64,000 nt of DNA. Origin: Saccharum officinarum (Eukaryota > Streptophyta > Magnoliopsida > Poales > Poaceae). Shown in pieces: positions 9,099 through 20,738 of this stretch (positions are counted from its first letter, which is position 1; the number at the start of each line of letters is the position of its first letter). Where the stretch lies: assembly GCA_020631735.1 (NCBI GenBank), contig CM036170.1, positions 63,503,737 to 63,567,736 of the forward strand, read 5' to 3'. The notes under the pieces are model-generated. The model was not told where the DNA came from. It made no database searches and worked only from the letters and a program-made list of their open reading frames with translations. The position numbers and the translations under genes are program-made.

Positions 9099-10622
9099 AT
9101 GGGTAGCTTGCCACTGGACGCGCCAATGAAGCCACTGGACCCCCACGCCATCGCCGGCGACTCGCAGGCCATTCTAGAATTCCTCGCCGAGTACTACCGC
9201 GACGTCGACAAGTACCCGGTGAGGGCGTCTGACCTGGAGCCAGGCCGGGTCCGCAAGCTGCTCCCCGAGGCCGCGCCAGAGCACGGCGAGCCGATGGAGC
9301 ACATACTGGAGGACGTGAGGCGGGACATCCTGCCGGGGCTCACCCACTGGCAGAGCCCCCGCTTCTTCGCCTTCTTCCCGATGAACGCCAGCTCCGCTGG
9401 GCTGGCCGGGGAGATGCTGTCGGTGGGCCTCAACGTCGTGCCCTTCGTGTGGGCCGCGTCGCCGGCCGCCGCGGAGCTCGAGAGCGTCGTCGTGGACTGG
9501 ATGGCGCGGCTGTTCGGTCTGCCGCGCCGGTTCCTCTTCTCCGGCGGCGGCGGGGGCGTGCTGCAGGGGAGCACGTGCGAGGCCGTGGTGTGCACGCTCG
9601 CCGCCGCGCGGGACCGCGCACTGGGTAGGCTCGGCGGACACGAGGCCATCGCCAGGCTGGTGGTCTACGCCTCCGACCAGACGCACGCCACGTTCCAGAA
9701 GGGCGCCCGGCTCGTCGGGATCCCGCCCTCCAACTTCCGCGTCATCAGCACGTCGCCGGCTTCCCGGTACGGTCTCACCGTGGAAGCCGTCCGCGCGGCC
9801 GTCGACCGCGACGTCGGCCTCGGGCTGGTGCCTCTGTACCTCTGCGCCACTTTGGGCACGACGGGGCTCGGCGCCGTCGACCACGTTCGCGAGCTCGGGG
9901 AGGAGGCGCGCCGCCACGGCATGTGGGTGCACCTTGACGCAGCGTACGCCGGAAGCGCGGCCATCTGCCCGGAGTTCCAGGACTACCTCGACGGCGCGGA
10001 GCTCGCCGACTCGGTGAGCATGAACCCGCACAAGTGGTTCCTTACCAACATGGACTGCTGCTGCCTGTGGGTGGCGAGACCCCGTGACCTAACCTCCGCG
10101 CTGTCCACCGATCCGGAGTACCTCAAGAACGTCGGCGCGGACGACGACGGCGCAGGAAAGGCGCCAGCCGCCATAGACTACAAGGACTGGCAGATCTCCA
10201 TGACGCGCCGGTTCCGTGCCATCAAGCTCTGGGTCATACTGCGGCGGTACGGTGCGGCTGGCATGCGTGCGCACATCCGTCGGCACGTCGCAGCAGCCAA
10301 GTGGTTCGAGCAGAGGGTGGCGGCCGACGAGCGCTTCGAGGTGGTGGTCCCGAGGAGGTTCTCCCTGGTATGCTTCCGCCTCGCACCGCGGTTCGGCCGG
10401 GACGACGACGACGCCACGAACCACGTGAACCGGGACCTCCTCGCGGCGGTGAACGCGAGCGGGCGGGCGTTCATGACGCACTTCGTGGTGGACGGCAAGT
10501 TCGTGATCCGGCTAGCTGTCGGCGGTGCCTCGACGGAGCTGCAGCACGTCATGGAGGTGTGGGACCTGCTGCAGGGCAAGGCCGCTGAGGTTCTACACTA
10601 TGTGAAGCCTAACGGGCTCTAG
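9099..10622 (+). CDS. Aromatic-L-amino-acid decarboxylase (tyrosine/tryptophan decarboxylase family)
   Basis: A PLP-dependent group II decarboxylase, 507 residues, intronless and full length. It converts an aromatic amino acid (Tyr, Phe, Trp or Dopa) to the amine and CO2 in the cytosol, feeding tyramine, tryptamine or alkaloid-type products. Visible features are the substrate-side motif PFVWAASPAAAELE (115-128), the PLP-stacking His in SDQTHATFQK (H196), Asp in HLDAAYAG (D280), and the Schiff-base lysine in NPHKW (K312). In the mobile loop (DPEYLKN) a tyrosine, Y341, is kept; family work links Tyr here to decarboxylation and Phe to aldehyde synthases. The residue reported to separate Trp (Gly) from Tyr/Phe (Ser) enzymes is Thr here (T369 in SMTRRFR), so the substrate is uncertain. 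The first ATG fits the family N-terminus (MGSLPLD) and follows the TATA box. High GC at third positions is normal for grasses. Antisense open frames of up to 285 codons are GC shadows. Confidence 0.95.
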   Translation: MGSLPLDAPMKPLDPHAIAGDSQAILEFLAEYYRDVDKYPVRASDLEPGRVRKLLPEAAPEHGEPMEHILEDVRRDILPGLTHWQSPRFFAFFPMNASSAGLAGEMLSVGLNVVPFVWAASPAAAELESVVVDWMARLFGLPRRFLFSGGGGGVLQGSTCEAVVCTLAAARDRALGRLGGHEAIARLVVYASDQTHATFQKGARLVGIPPSNFRVISTSPASRYGLTVEAVRAAVDRDVGLGLVPLYLCATLGTTGLGAVDHVRELGEEARRHGMWVHLDAAYAGSAAICPEFQDYLDGAELADSVSMNPHKWFLTNMDCCCLWVARPRDLTSALSTDPEYLKNVGADDDGAGKAPAAIDYKDWQISMTRRFRAIKLWVILRRYGAAGMRAHIRRHVAAAKWFEQRVAADERFEVVVPRRFSLVCFRLAPRFGRDDDDATNHVNRDLLAAVNASGRAFMTHFVVDGKFVIRLAVGGASTELQHVMEVWDLLQGKAAEVLHYVKPNGL

Positions 10623-11214
10623 CTCTCTCCATCGTAGCGAGAACACGGAGCTTTGCACAAGCATGCTCACGTGCACGATATTCTTCTACTGTTTGTTTCC
10701 AACTCGTACTATCTCCGGTAAGCTATGCATTTTCTTCTGTCAAAGTTTCGACGATTATTTTGTTTAATCAAAGTGTGATGTGTTTAATAAATTTCGACGA
10801 TTATTGTGTGCCAAAGTGGAATGCTTTTAATCAATGTTTATATAAGTGATAAATATATGAAACTAAAATACCGATCTTGACTGAGTACTCATCTTTCTAA
10901 TTTTGATCAGTCTTTAAGTTGGACTTGTTTCCATTGGGTCAATGGTGGTACCGAAGATTGTTTGAATCAGTCCAGAGAGGGAGGAAGTGGATTATGGAAT
11001 TAGGGGGCTTAAACCCATAATGTCACATAAGGGGACATATTACAAATGGTAATAAGTAATACACATGTAGTATATTGCATATTTCAGTAAGCATCATATG
11101 ATATTGCTCTTGCAGTGCATCCAAACAAGTAGATAGGTTGTATTTAAATTTTTATATGTGATATCTATTATTTGCTTGTTTTGGTCGTGTTGTCATCAAT
11201 TATATCACCAAAAT
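10623..11214. other. 3' flank of the decarboxylase; no further gene seen
   Basis: It holds the 3' UTR and AT-rich spacer. A short near-repeat (TTTCGACGATTATT) occurs at about 10746 and 10791. No coding feature was found. Confidence 0.5.
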
Positions 11215-12108
11215 ATGGGAGATTGTATGGAAAATGGGTCTATGATCCATTAAGTTAGATTTTGGTGTTTGGTGAACAACATGACCATTTGAATTAACAA
11301 CATTTTCTAGTATAAAAGGTTAAGTTCAAATAGATGCAAGGTTGGCTTGGACTTAGGCAACATGAAAATTGAAGTGATCAACCCCTCAACCAAGACATTA
11401 TAAGCCATGTTGAAGACCTGCAAAACATGCTAGAAGTCTAAGACACCAGAAGTAGAAGCCTGAATGCGAAGACACAAACGAAATTGAAGCCGGGATAAAG
11501 AGATGAATGAATTGGTCTTCTCTCATGATTTTGGATTTGCTCAAATTGATATGATATCAGTTCAAAGCTGTAGAGATCTTCAATAGCTTTTCAAAATATC
11601 CAAGATCATTAAAATTGAAGTTCAGAGCTAAGAGTTATGATCGTTGTTGCCGAAGTAGTGGGCTGAGGCTGAAAAAGTAGGCTTAGCCAACCTTCAAGAT
11701 TGGGATAGCCGACTCTCCTCGGAAAATTGTCGGTCGGGGCGATTATCACCGCTAGTTTGCCAATTATCACCGCCGGTTTGTAACATGATGGTCGGCCCAT
11801 TTTCACCACTAGTTTGTGTTACGAAACCCTTTTATAAAGAACTGAAGCCCTGTCAAACTGGTCCTAACTATCAAATAAGATAGTGCCATTGTAACTACTC
11901 CTGTCTAGGCCTAAATGCCTAAATGTTGCGACGGCAACTATATATACGCTCTATGGTATGGTACACAAGCCTTCTCATGGCAGCAACACTCTATGGTATG
12001 GTATACAAATCTTAATAATATAAATATATCTTGGTGGTCGTAGACGGGCTTGGGCAAGGGTGAGCTTGACCTTCTTGGTGAACCATCAAGCAAGCGAGAT
12101 CTCAAGAC
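11215..12108 (+). mobile_element. Possible LTR-retrotransposon 3' end / LTR remnant
   Basis: At 11189-11222 the sequence TGTTGTCATCAATTATATC followed by CCAAAATATGGGAGAT resembles the polypurine tract preceding the 3' LTR in long-gag copia elements; compare the opposite-strand junction at 54506. The following sequence starts TGTATGG and would be the LTR start. The other end is not defined and is interrupted or followed by the MITE at 12112. Weak support, based on one junction. Confidence 0.35.
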
Positions 12109-12111
12109 TTA

Positions 12112-12342
12112 GGGCCCGTTTGGTTTGCATGAGTTAAAGTTTAACTCCCATTATATTAATGTTCTCTCAAATGCATGGAGTACTAAATGTAGACTAATTA
12201 CATGCATGTCGGTACAGATTAGGAGTAATTTACGAGACGAATCTATTAAGCCTAATTAGTCTAAGATTAAAAACTTTTTGTCAAATAAGACGAAAGTGCT
12301 ACAGTGTTTGTTAAACTTTAACTCCTCCAACCAAACACCCCC
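12112..12342. mobile_element. Tourist-like MITE with TTA target duplication
   Basis: A 231-bp element flanked by TTA on both sides (12109-12111 and 12343-12345). The ends read GGGCCCGTTTGGTTT and CCAAACACCCCC. It shares the internal block GAGTTAAAGTTTAACTCC and the GACGAATCTATTAAGCC segment with copies at 31326-31553 and 31614-31829. TWA duplications are typical of PIF/Harbinger-type MITEs. Confidence 0.8.
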
Positions 12343-13268
12343 TTATATGTTCTTCGTCCTGATCAAACCCAACCAAATCCGACAACCGCCCAAGGTGGCT
12401 TTGCCATGCTCACCACACCGGCTCTTACGTTCTTCGTCAAATCATATCCGACGGCATATCCGACGCCCGTCAGTTATGCGCCCAGCCGCCCACGGTGATT
12501 TTCACCATGTCCACCACACCACAACAGCAAACATGTTACCAGACCGGCCAACCAATCCAAACTTTCTGCAAACAGGTTACCAGACCGGCCAATGCAATCC
12601 AAACTTGCTAATACCTTCTAGTACCATGATTTTCTCCCATTGCAACGCTCACGAACTGCTAGTTTTCCCAGCAATCATAGTAGGATTTAATAGTTCATGT
12701 TTCCCTCTTCGATAATTATAAATACATTAGATTATAGTAACACCATTTTATCCTCTCATGAACCAACCTTTACCTTCTGTAAGCAGAAAACTATGAGACC
12801 ACATAATAAGCGAGCAGATAACAACGATGGACCTGGTGGATACCAATACCAACTAATATCATGTAGCCCGAGAGGAAAAGGGAAAAAGAAGTTGACATAT
12901 AGCAAAGTGTTTCTGATGGAATCGAGAAACTTCATACCACGATAATCCACCAGATAATCCAACCTTGTTCTACAGCACGCACTCATACATTACAATATAT
13001 AAACAAAGCGTGCAAATGAGACAAGAGGCACCACACTGGTAGGAAAGAGTAATACTTTTATGTAAACCACCCATGCATTCCAGATACATCATCACCACAT
13101 ACACACACCACCATACCACCATACCACAGGCAGAGCGCCAATCACCACCTGGATACCTCCAGGCGGATACCAGGATTCATTCCTGGCTGCACAGCAAAAA
13201 TAACTTATGAAGGAATTTGTCAATATAAGCTTGATCAGATTTCGGAACCTCAGCTGCCTTACAAGCTT
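12343..13268. other. Spacer and probable 3' UTR of the syntaxin gene
   Basis: 12500-12620 contains an imperfect direct repeat (GTTACCAGACCGGCCAA at about 12534 and 12574). The segment just above 13000 up to the stop codon at 13269 probably includes the 3' UTR of the minus-strand gene. No independent gene is supported. Confidence 0.4.
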
Positions 13269-16200
13269 TTAGGCTGCAAGTACTATTATCACTATGAGCA
13301 GGACCACTCCGAAAATAACCAGCAACAAGCATATCTGCAGCAAGAAAATTGGTCACTAAATCTGAACAGGAATGATGCATGGAGGATGACGTTCCTAAAA
13401 ATGGATCTAGGATATTAATTAACGAATTGTAAAAGAGCTCGTGAAACTACCAGCGAAGAGTTTGACTTCTGAGTTTTAGCAGCTTTTGAAAGCTGGCCTT
13501 TAGCCTGCGAAGTCGCAACGACGGCATTCTCTATATGGGAGTCAATGTCATCTGGTTCACAAAAGGAGAAACACAGTTAGATGGGGAAATAGGCAGCCCT
13601 ATGCTTGAGCGTATCGAAATGTAGATCCAATTTGCCAGAAAGGTCACATACCTATCATTGCTCCTTGATCATGGACTAGCACAGCAAGATCTTTGAAGAT
13701 TTCGTTTACTTCAGTGATTTGGTGCTGAATCTCTTGTATTCCTTGATCCCTCTCCTCAATGATGGCCTCATTGAACACGATTTCATTATCCAAGAAGACC
13801 AACTCCTGCCTATGGTAAATCAAAAGTTTGAAATTAGAACCTAGAGATATTCAGAAAAATGACCTGTGCAAGGAGGGAAAATGTCTCGTTCTTGACATGC
13901 AAACAAAGAGTGATATGTGTTGTCCAAGCAACGTTATACAATCAAGAAGGTATATGTGTCTCCAAATTAAAACCTGAATATAGAGCTAACAAATCTATAT
14001 AGAACAAGTAGTTCCACAAAACACAACAGACAAAATCAACTTACCTTCTAGATTCTAGAAGCTGCGTGCGCTGCTCTGCCAACTTATCAGCACCATTGTT
14101 CACTTCACTTGAGTTGTAGCTGTAAATAATGGTAACTCCAAGGTTAGGCATATGGTGGCAATAGACTGAACAATTTTAGTAACATTACTATTAACAGAAT
14201 TAAAACGAGGGAAGTGAGAAGAAAAGAGCAATTCTCAAAATTCATCGTTATTAATGAATTACAGAAGGGAAACAATTATAAAATGAGTTATAGAAAAAAG
14301 TCCAAAGATCATATTTACTGTTTCTATTGAATCACTAAAATAGACTATGCTAGAGGAAATATTTTATCATGTGAAATCAAGACTAACACACTTTCCCTCT
14401 CTTCTTGCAACACAAGTATTCCAAAATAGAACACGAGACCGACAACTGGGACAGGGGCTAGCAAGCCACAGCAGCAGTCATGAACCAATGCTAGCGCTTG
14501 GTCCAACATGCTTAACTTTGTTCTGGCAAAATGTGGTAGTGAACCAAACTTATTTCAGTAACTTGGTAAGAGGCCAAATAGGGAATATATCGAGCAAAAA
14601 TGATTCAGTTTGTGGGCTCATCTCAGAAAGTAATACATTTCTGATATTTAGCCTCATGGCAGGTTTAGATTAGCTTTCAATAGTTGATAACTTCTTGCTG
14701 CAAATTATAATGCCAGCAGAAATATAATGTCGCACCGCATGGTTATCAAAGCGGTAAGCTGAGGCGTGGCGACTGGCGACTGACTACCACCTTACGCTTA
14801 AGCAACTAAGGCGTGAGACTTCCGGATCCTCTCCTGCTCACTGGTGAGAGAATCTCCCACACGCGTGTTCCTCTCAGTTTTTCCCACCATTTCTCCGTCC
14901 ATCTCACGCATTTTCCCACCACCCAGAACAGAGACTTTCCCCTATGGCACCCGCCATGAACGATTTGGCGCGAATCGGACACCCAAGCGACGTTTTTTGG
15001 TGCCTTGGCCGTAAGGCGGACACCATATGAATATAAGGCGAGGCATCTGCTATGTCGTCACGCACACAGCGTTTTGGCACTTAAGCGACGCTTTGATAAC
15101 ATTGTCGTAGCATGTAGGTTAAGGTTAGCAAGGACTGATGAAACCAAACAACCGTAAAATGTAATGTTTTTGGATACTGATGATTGGAAAAAGATCAGAA
15201 GGTCCTAAAAAGGCATCAAGTTTGGTTTATTACAAGTTTCTATTTCACACAGAGTGCAGCTAACTTAATTCCTGAGATGTATCTTTGTGATGTTGATGGC
15301 CATCTTATTGCACTTGGCAACTAGCTGGCAAAATCTTTTATCATTTTATTCAATGCACTTGTATTAATAATAAATAAATTTTCAAACATTGTACCATTAG
15401 AGGACTGTTATGGTCGGGAATGCCTGCCAGCGCTGCAACAATTGAAGCCATGGCTTATGGTGCAGGCGCGGAAGAACACATCACACCAAGTCGTCCACAT
15501 CGTTTTAACTTCAAATAAGTTTAGTTCGTTAATTTGGTTTGTTATCTTTTGTGTTGGATTGGTTAGAAAAGTTCGTAGGATTTGGCTACAAAGCCAGGAA
15601 CATTGATCATCCAGATTAAGTAGGAGATTGAGTTATCTCTCTGCTTGCTTCTTACGCTCTTACTCTCGCTCTCTGCTGCACACAGCACAGCTCCTCAACG
15701 CCAGGGATTCAAGCCCTGGCCACCAGTCACCCACTGCTACAACCTACGCAATGCCCCATGTCCTATCTAGGACTACCAGTACCAACAAGGCAAGAAATGA
15801 ATACCACCAAAAAAATGTATACGAATTCATTTTGTTTGGAAGAAGAAAAATCCTTGTAGAAATGCAACAAAAAAAAATCTGCCAGCAAATTACCTCTGTG
15901 GCAGGCCCGCTTGAGAAATAAAAGGTGCATATGCAGCTTCTCTCTCTACTGCCAATCGTTGAGCTTTCTGGAATTCTTTTAGGACTGCTTGGAAATCTTT
16001 AGCTAGCTTTGCATCAGCAATCTTCTTCGTAGCCTGCAAGTCAATACGAGATCATAACCACAATTGTAAGAAGAAAAGGCCAACTGTCATCCACAAGGAA
16101 AAACAAAATTCCCCAGATGATAGAGGAATAGGCATGGGCAAAAAAAAAACATACAGGATGGTATGAGATTTGTCTTAAATGCATGATGATAATTTCAAAA

Positions 16201-18604
16201 CTTGCTACAATTTTTTTTCGACACATGGAATGCCACCATGCCAGAAGAGAAGCATGCTGTAATAATGAAAGAAAATTATTGTAGTTATAAGAGGCAGACC
16301 AACCCATAAGGCGAGGTCAGGCGGCCACCCTACCTCACCTACAGGCGGGACCCCCACCCCCAAGTGGTGCTTCCGGCCCCCGGACTGCCGACCAGCAACG
16401 CTGAACTTGAGGAGTCGAGGTTGAAGACGACTAGACGAGAGCAGTCGAGCAGGTCTTCATCGGCGGCAATCAAACCGGCGGAGTGCGCTTCTGGCCTTCT
16501 ATACTGGGCTGTTACATTACATGGGCCTTGTTTAGGCATTAGAGCAGGCTGGCTTGCAGTATCGCTCCCGACCCCCAGCGGCTATTCCTCAGCGCGGCGG
16601 ACTGGCCATTCCCCAGCATGGAAACCTCCCGAACCTCATTCCTCGGCGCGGGGGGCTGGCCATTCCCCGGCATGGATATCTCCCAAACCCCATTCCTCGG
16701 CGAAGAGGCCCGGCCAATCCCCAGCACGGCAACATCCCAAACCCCAGCGCCTGCCCGTCTACGGCCTGCCCCTGTGTGCTTCTGGGTGCTGTGGCCCTGT
16801 CAAAGGCTTGACATTTGAAGCGGTGATGGTTGGGTTTGGAGACAAGATAAGCTGTGGGCGCCTGGGCAGAGGAGATGAAGTCGTCCCATTACATCCTACA
16901 CCATCTGTTGCCGTTTGACGAGGTACTCTGCCATACAAATGTGCCTCTTTTCCTTCTCTTTTCTTTGTGCTGTGAGCCTTCTCACTTGATGCCTCGATCT
17001 TCTAATTTGTCCATCTGTAATGAACTGTGCCGATTCATTCACTGGAGTAATGATAATTGATCAAGTGTTGCTTCGGCCTCTAGTATGTTTATGCTTGATT
17101 GCAATTTGCAAACAGATTGCCGAGCCATAGATTGTTACGTTACTGTAACGAGCTGTTTAAGATTTCCCCATTGAAGGGTATTGTTTAAGATTTTGTCGTA
17201 AACAGTGATATGATTGTTATTGTTTTTTAGGCAAAATTTGTAGCCTAGGTTCGCCCTACATCTATTCTTGGGCTGGGTCAACCACTGCATACTTAGATCA
17301 AAAGTTCCTATTACTTTATGCAAAACTAAATTTGTACAAAACAAAACACACCACATTTGATTTGATCCTCCCAATCAGAATGCATGAGTTGTCTCTGTTC
17401 AATAACTCCCTTCTTCTGTAATTGGAACAGAGAGGATAAATATATGTGCCGCAGGTTCTGGTTCAAAACACAGCCCCAAATGTTTTGCAAAATAAGATAA
17501 CATACTTGCTCAAATAATCCCAAACCAGAACCAACACCAACGCTACATTATGGAACAACAAAAGTAAGGGTGTGAACAGAGCATGGTTCCGAATTTTATC
17601 ATATCTTGGTGTAATAGGAGGCAAAAGGAATGAGGTAATGCTTTGTACCATCAAAGAGAACAAGAAATTTATACTTAAAATGAACAAAATGGCGCAGGAA
17701 AATTTAGTTAAGAATACTCATATATTTATATCGAGAATTCGAGATAGGTACATACGCTGACTTCAACGCGATGATCCGCCTCGCTAGCTTGTTTAAGCTT
17801 GTCTGATGTATCCTTCACTAGTTGTGTTATGTGTTGCCGTGTTTTATGTCTGCAATCAAAAGCAAGTGATAGTTAGTAGTAGACACATCAAGATGATTGG
17901 AACTTGCTAGCCTATAGTTAGGCATCATTAGGGTTACTATTAATTCATTCAATTTCAAAATATAACACAAAATGAGCAAGGACAGCATAAAAATTGATTC
18001 AGATGACCAAATGAATCCATGTAGGTCATATTTGCTTGATTCACGCAATTCAATGGCCGATGACTATCAGCTAAAGTAAGCATCTATCAGTCAGGAGCGA
18101 TAACGTATGGAATTAGCTAATTGAGTTACGGAAGCAATTCTCTAAAAAATGAGGGAAAATTAAACCCCAAGCAACCATTGGCAACCGTAATCGATGTATC
18201 AACCACTGGCGACAGGAATCGATGCATCCACAACCACAACAGGGACAAAACCTAGGCCGTAATTTTACAGGCGGATCAAAACCAGAGCGGACCGAGTTTC
18301 GCGAAATCAAAACAGATGGGAATTAAGGCAAGGCAATCGAAACAGATTGGGGGTAAGGTAAGGCAGGTAGGCGGGGGCGGCGGACGCACATCCTGTCGCG
18401 GAGGTCGGGGGTGTCCTTGGGCGTGCCGAGCGTGTTGGCGAGGCGCTGGAACGTGGCGACCGCGGTGTTGATCTGGAAGACGCCCGACGCCACGGCCTGC
18501 GACGCGCCGGCGCCGGCCGCCCCCGCGGGGCCCCGGCCGTTCCTCCGGCCGCCGCCGACCGGCGCCCCCCGGACGTGGCCCGCCTCCAGGTCCTGGAAGC
18601 TCAT
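13269..18604 (-). CDS. SYP22: Qa-SNARE syntaxin of plants, SYP2/VAM3 type, seven exons
   Basis: Exons on the minus strand: 18604-18390, 17849-17756, 16033-15894, 14119-14045, 13809-13652, 13551-13451, 13334-13269. All introns are GT-AG and all phases join, giving 849 nt and 282 residues. The start MSFQDLEAG and [16 protein letters not shown] are characteristic of the SYP2 group. An N-terminal regulatory helical region occupies roughly residues 35-150. The SNARE helix (about 190-252) has the zero-layer glutamine in VHDQGAMID (Q223). The C-terminal anchor, 262-282, is hydrophobic and ends VLAA. The family acts in fusion at the prevacuolar compartment and vacuole, pairing with VTI1-type and SYP5-type SNAREs. 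The coding sequence is intact. Intron 2 (1.7 kb) and intron 3 (1.8 kb) are swollen by repeats. SYP22 is a group-level name; distinguishing SYP21/22/23 needs a tree. Confidence 0.95.
14739..15102. mobile_element. 364-bp TIR element in syntaxin intron 3
   Basis: The left end reads ATGGTTATCAAAGCG (14739-14753); the right end reads CGCTTTGATAACAT (15089-15102), an inverted match with one base missing. The interior is rich in AAGGCG/GGCGAC motifs. No clear target duplication was identified, so the class is unassigned. It lies between exons 3 and 4 and does not touch splice sites. Confidence 0.6.
15406..15768. mobile_element. Possible small solo LTR in syntaxin intron 3
   Basis: A 363-bp segment starting TGTTATGGTCGGG is flanked by AGGAC on both sides (15401-15405 and 15769-15773), a possible 5-bp duplication. 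It has CT-rich sequence and a GGGATTCAAGCCC block. It ends in CT and not the expected CA, so the LTR reading is tentative. Confidence 0.35.
16584..16745. repeat. 54-bp minisatellite, three copies, in syntaxin intron 2
   Basis: Units begin ATTCCTC(A/G)GCG at 16584, 16638 and 16692, with exactly 54-bp spacing. Because 54 is divisible by three, the array is open in several frames. This explains a 184-codon plus-strand frame over 16364-16918 that looks like a Pro/Ser repeat protein (blocks such as GHSPAW) but has no other gene character. Confidence 0.85.
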
Positions 18605-18906
18605 CCTCTCCTTCTCCTTCCCCTGCCTCTCTCTCTCTGCCTGGCTACCACCGGCCCGGTCGAATCGACGCCCCCGCCGCCGCTCGAATCGAGGCTCCCC
18701 GGCTCCGAGAAGGAGATGGGATCCGAATGGAATCGGGATCTCTCGCTCGGCCGGCCGCGAGAGGGGCGAATTGGGATTTGGGGAGTTTGGAATTGGGGGA
18801 CCGCGTCGCCCTTCGCCCTTCTTCTCTCTGTTCTCTCGTGTTTCGTTTCGTGTGGCGTCGGATTGACTGGGGATTCCGGAATTCACTCGCGGCGAGCAAT
18901 AAGCTT
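18605..18906 (-). promoter_or_regulatory. 5' leader and proximal promoter region of the syntaxin gene
   Basis: A GC-rich, CT/GA-rich stretch immediately upstream of the ATG, with a pyrimidine run (CTCTCTCTCT on the plus strand, about 18630) typical of plant 5' UTRs. No TATA box is obvious. It is bounded upstream by a MITE starting about 18907. Confidence 0.4.
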
Positions 18907-19133
18907 TGGGTGTGTTCGGTTTGCGGAAACCGGGCGAAAAAGGTAACTTTCGTTGTTGTTTGGTTAAATTTATTTATCTATGAATTAACTAGGTTTAAAA
19001 GATTGATCTCTAGACAAACTAGATAATTAGTTATTTTTTTACCTATATTTAATATTTTATATATATATTTAAATATTTAATGTGATGAATGATTGAGAAA
19101 ATATTTTAGGTTTGTACGGTGAAGTGAACACAC
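18907..19133. mobile_element. MITE related to the GGCCTTGTTTAG family
   Basis: It begins near GGGTGTGTTCGG and ends near GAACACACC, an inverted pair. The interior has the landmarks ACTAGGTTTAAAAGATTGATC and ATAATTAGTTATTTTTT, and a degraded terminal half (TTTAATGTGATG). It sits directly upstream of the syntaxin gene. Confidence 0.6.
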
Positions 19134-19429
19134 CTTTGTCGCGGGTTCGCGGCGTAATTATGCTGTTGGCTTCGGGTCGGGGCCAACAGGCCAAGCCACG
19201 AGCCAGCGTTGCCTTGCCCGCCGGGTCGGGCTCCGCTGGATCGCGTACGCGCCGCCTACGCGGTGCACCTTGGCTGCTGGCTGGAATTGGCGGCCCTCGT
19301 GGCCTCGTGGGTCACGCGCGCCGGCGGCTGTGGCAGGCAGGACAGACAGGGTCGCCTCTGGATTGACGGCCAGTTAATTAGGCTACGGTATCAGGACTAA
19401 TCTACTACTGTACTCAGAAACGGATTTGG

Positions 19430-19672
19430 GTTGTGTTTAGTTGGTGCTGTAAAATATTTGGAAGTACAGTAACTCTTTCGTTTGTATTTTACAATTAGTA
19501 TCTAATCATTGACTAATTAGGTTCGAAAGATTCGTCTCGTGATCTACAACAAAACTGTGTAATTAGTTATTTTTTTATCTATATTTAATACTTCATGCAT
19601 GCGTTCAAAGATTCAATATGACGGGAAATCTTGTAAAATTTTTGGAAGTTTGAAGTATCTAAACACACCCTG
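19430..19672. mobile_element. MITE, GGCCTTGTTTAG-related
   Basis: The ends read GGGTTGTGTTTAG and CTAAACACACCC (inverted). The interior carries GACTAATTAGGTTCGAAAG, TTCGTCTCGTG, and CTTCATGCATGCG, matching the other copies. No convincing target duplication was found. Confidence 0.65.
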
Positions 19673-20738
19673 TTCAGTGCCAAACCTGCTCCTCGCTCCG
19701 TGGTCCGTGGTATATTTATTTATTTTATTTATATTATATAAGGTAATTTGGATGAGCGGCCGGCTTGCGAATGCTACCACCAAGCCGGGCGGTTGGTGGG
19801 GCTGGGAAACGAGCAACTTGGCATGAGGATTAACGCGCGAGGGGAAGATTGACACTTGACAGAGTAATTAACAATCCAACGCCCACGGGTGAAGGGGTGG
19901 AGGGAGGGAAGGAAAGGTTGGGCAAACGGCAGCGTCGCCGTAGGGGCGAAGGAAGAAAGGCGGGGGCGTCGAGGTGAGATTGACAAGGACCGGCAACCTC
20001 ACCAACAATCATTCTCCTGATGATCCGATCCGTTGTGATCTGAACGGCACGGCAAATTGCATTGACGGCTGCTGTTAATACATTATTCCAAATTATAGAT
20101 CGTTTTTGCTTTTTTATGGACATAGTATACTTTCTAGATATATACTAAAAATTCTTTATTTAGAAAAGCCAAAGCAACCTAGTATAAATCGAAACGGATA
20201 GTGTAGTAGCATAGAATATGTAATACAGTATCAGTGAGCCTTTTATAATCCTCTCATCATATTAAGATAACGATATATACAAAGTATATATTTTAGTATA
20301 GCTTGAATACAATTTAAAAGCCAACAACTAAATCACCTCGCGGGGAGAAGTTCATAATCATCAACGTACAGCATGATTTGGACTTTGTTTAGATCTTCTA
20401 ATAAAAATGAAATGAGGTGGAAAAATGAGAATGAAATTTAAACATTTACATTTTAGAATCCAGCTATCTTCCTCAAACCTATTAGTTGGAGTTTTTAATT
20501 TATTAAAAGCAATAATCATTATTAGAATGAGATCCAAACGTCTTTTTTTAGATAGGTACTGTATGACTGTACAGTAAGGAAGTAATTATGCATGAAGCAT
20601 TTTCTGTTCAGTTGAACGTGTGTAGGAAAGATGCTACGAATCGAACTATCGAAGACTGCTTCACACGGTGCCCACGCCTCATATGTCCTCTTTTGTGGCA
20701 CATTCGCAACCTGTAATACTTGGTAAAAAAACAATAAT
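19673..20738. other. Intergenic, no feature recognised
   Basis: Mixed AT-rich and moderately GC-rich spacer with no open frame that resembles a protein and no clear repeat ends. Confidence 0.4.

Noticed and set aside
9174..10031. 285-codon antisense frame over the decarboxylase
   Set aside because: Shadow of a high-GC3 gene. The sense frame has every family motif and the antisense text has none.
15700..15720. tRNA-like T-arm (GGGATTCAAGCCC)
   Set aside because: No matching acceptor stem, D arm or anticodon arm at the right spacing. It lies in a possible LTR fragment.
16364..16918. 184-codon Pro/Ser-rich repeat protein in the syntaxin intron
   Set aside because: Explained by a 54-bp minisatellite within GC-rich repeat DNA. 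No promoter or homology is evident.
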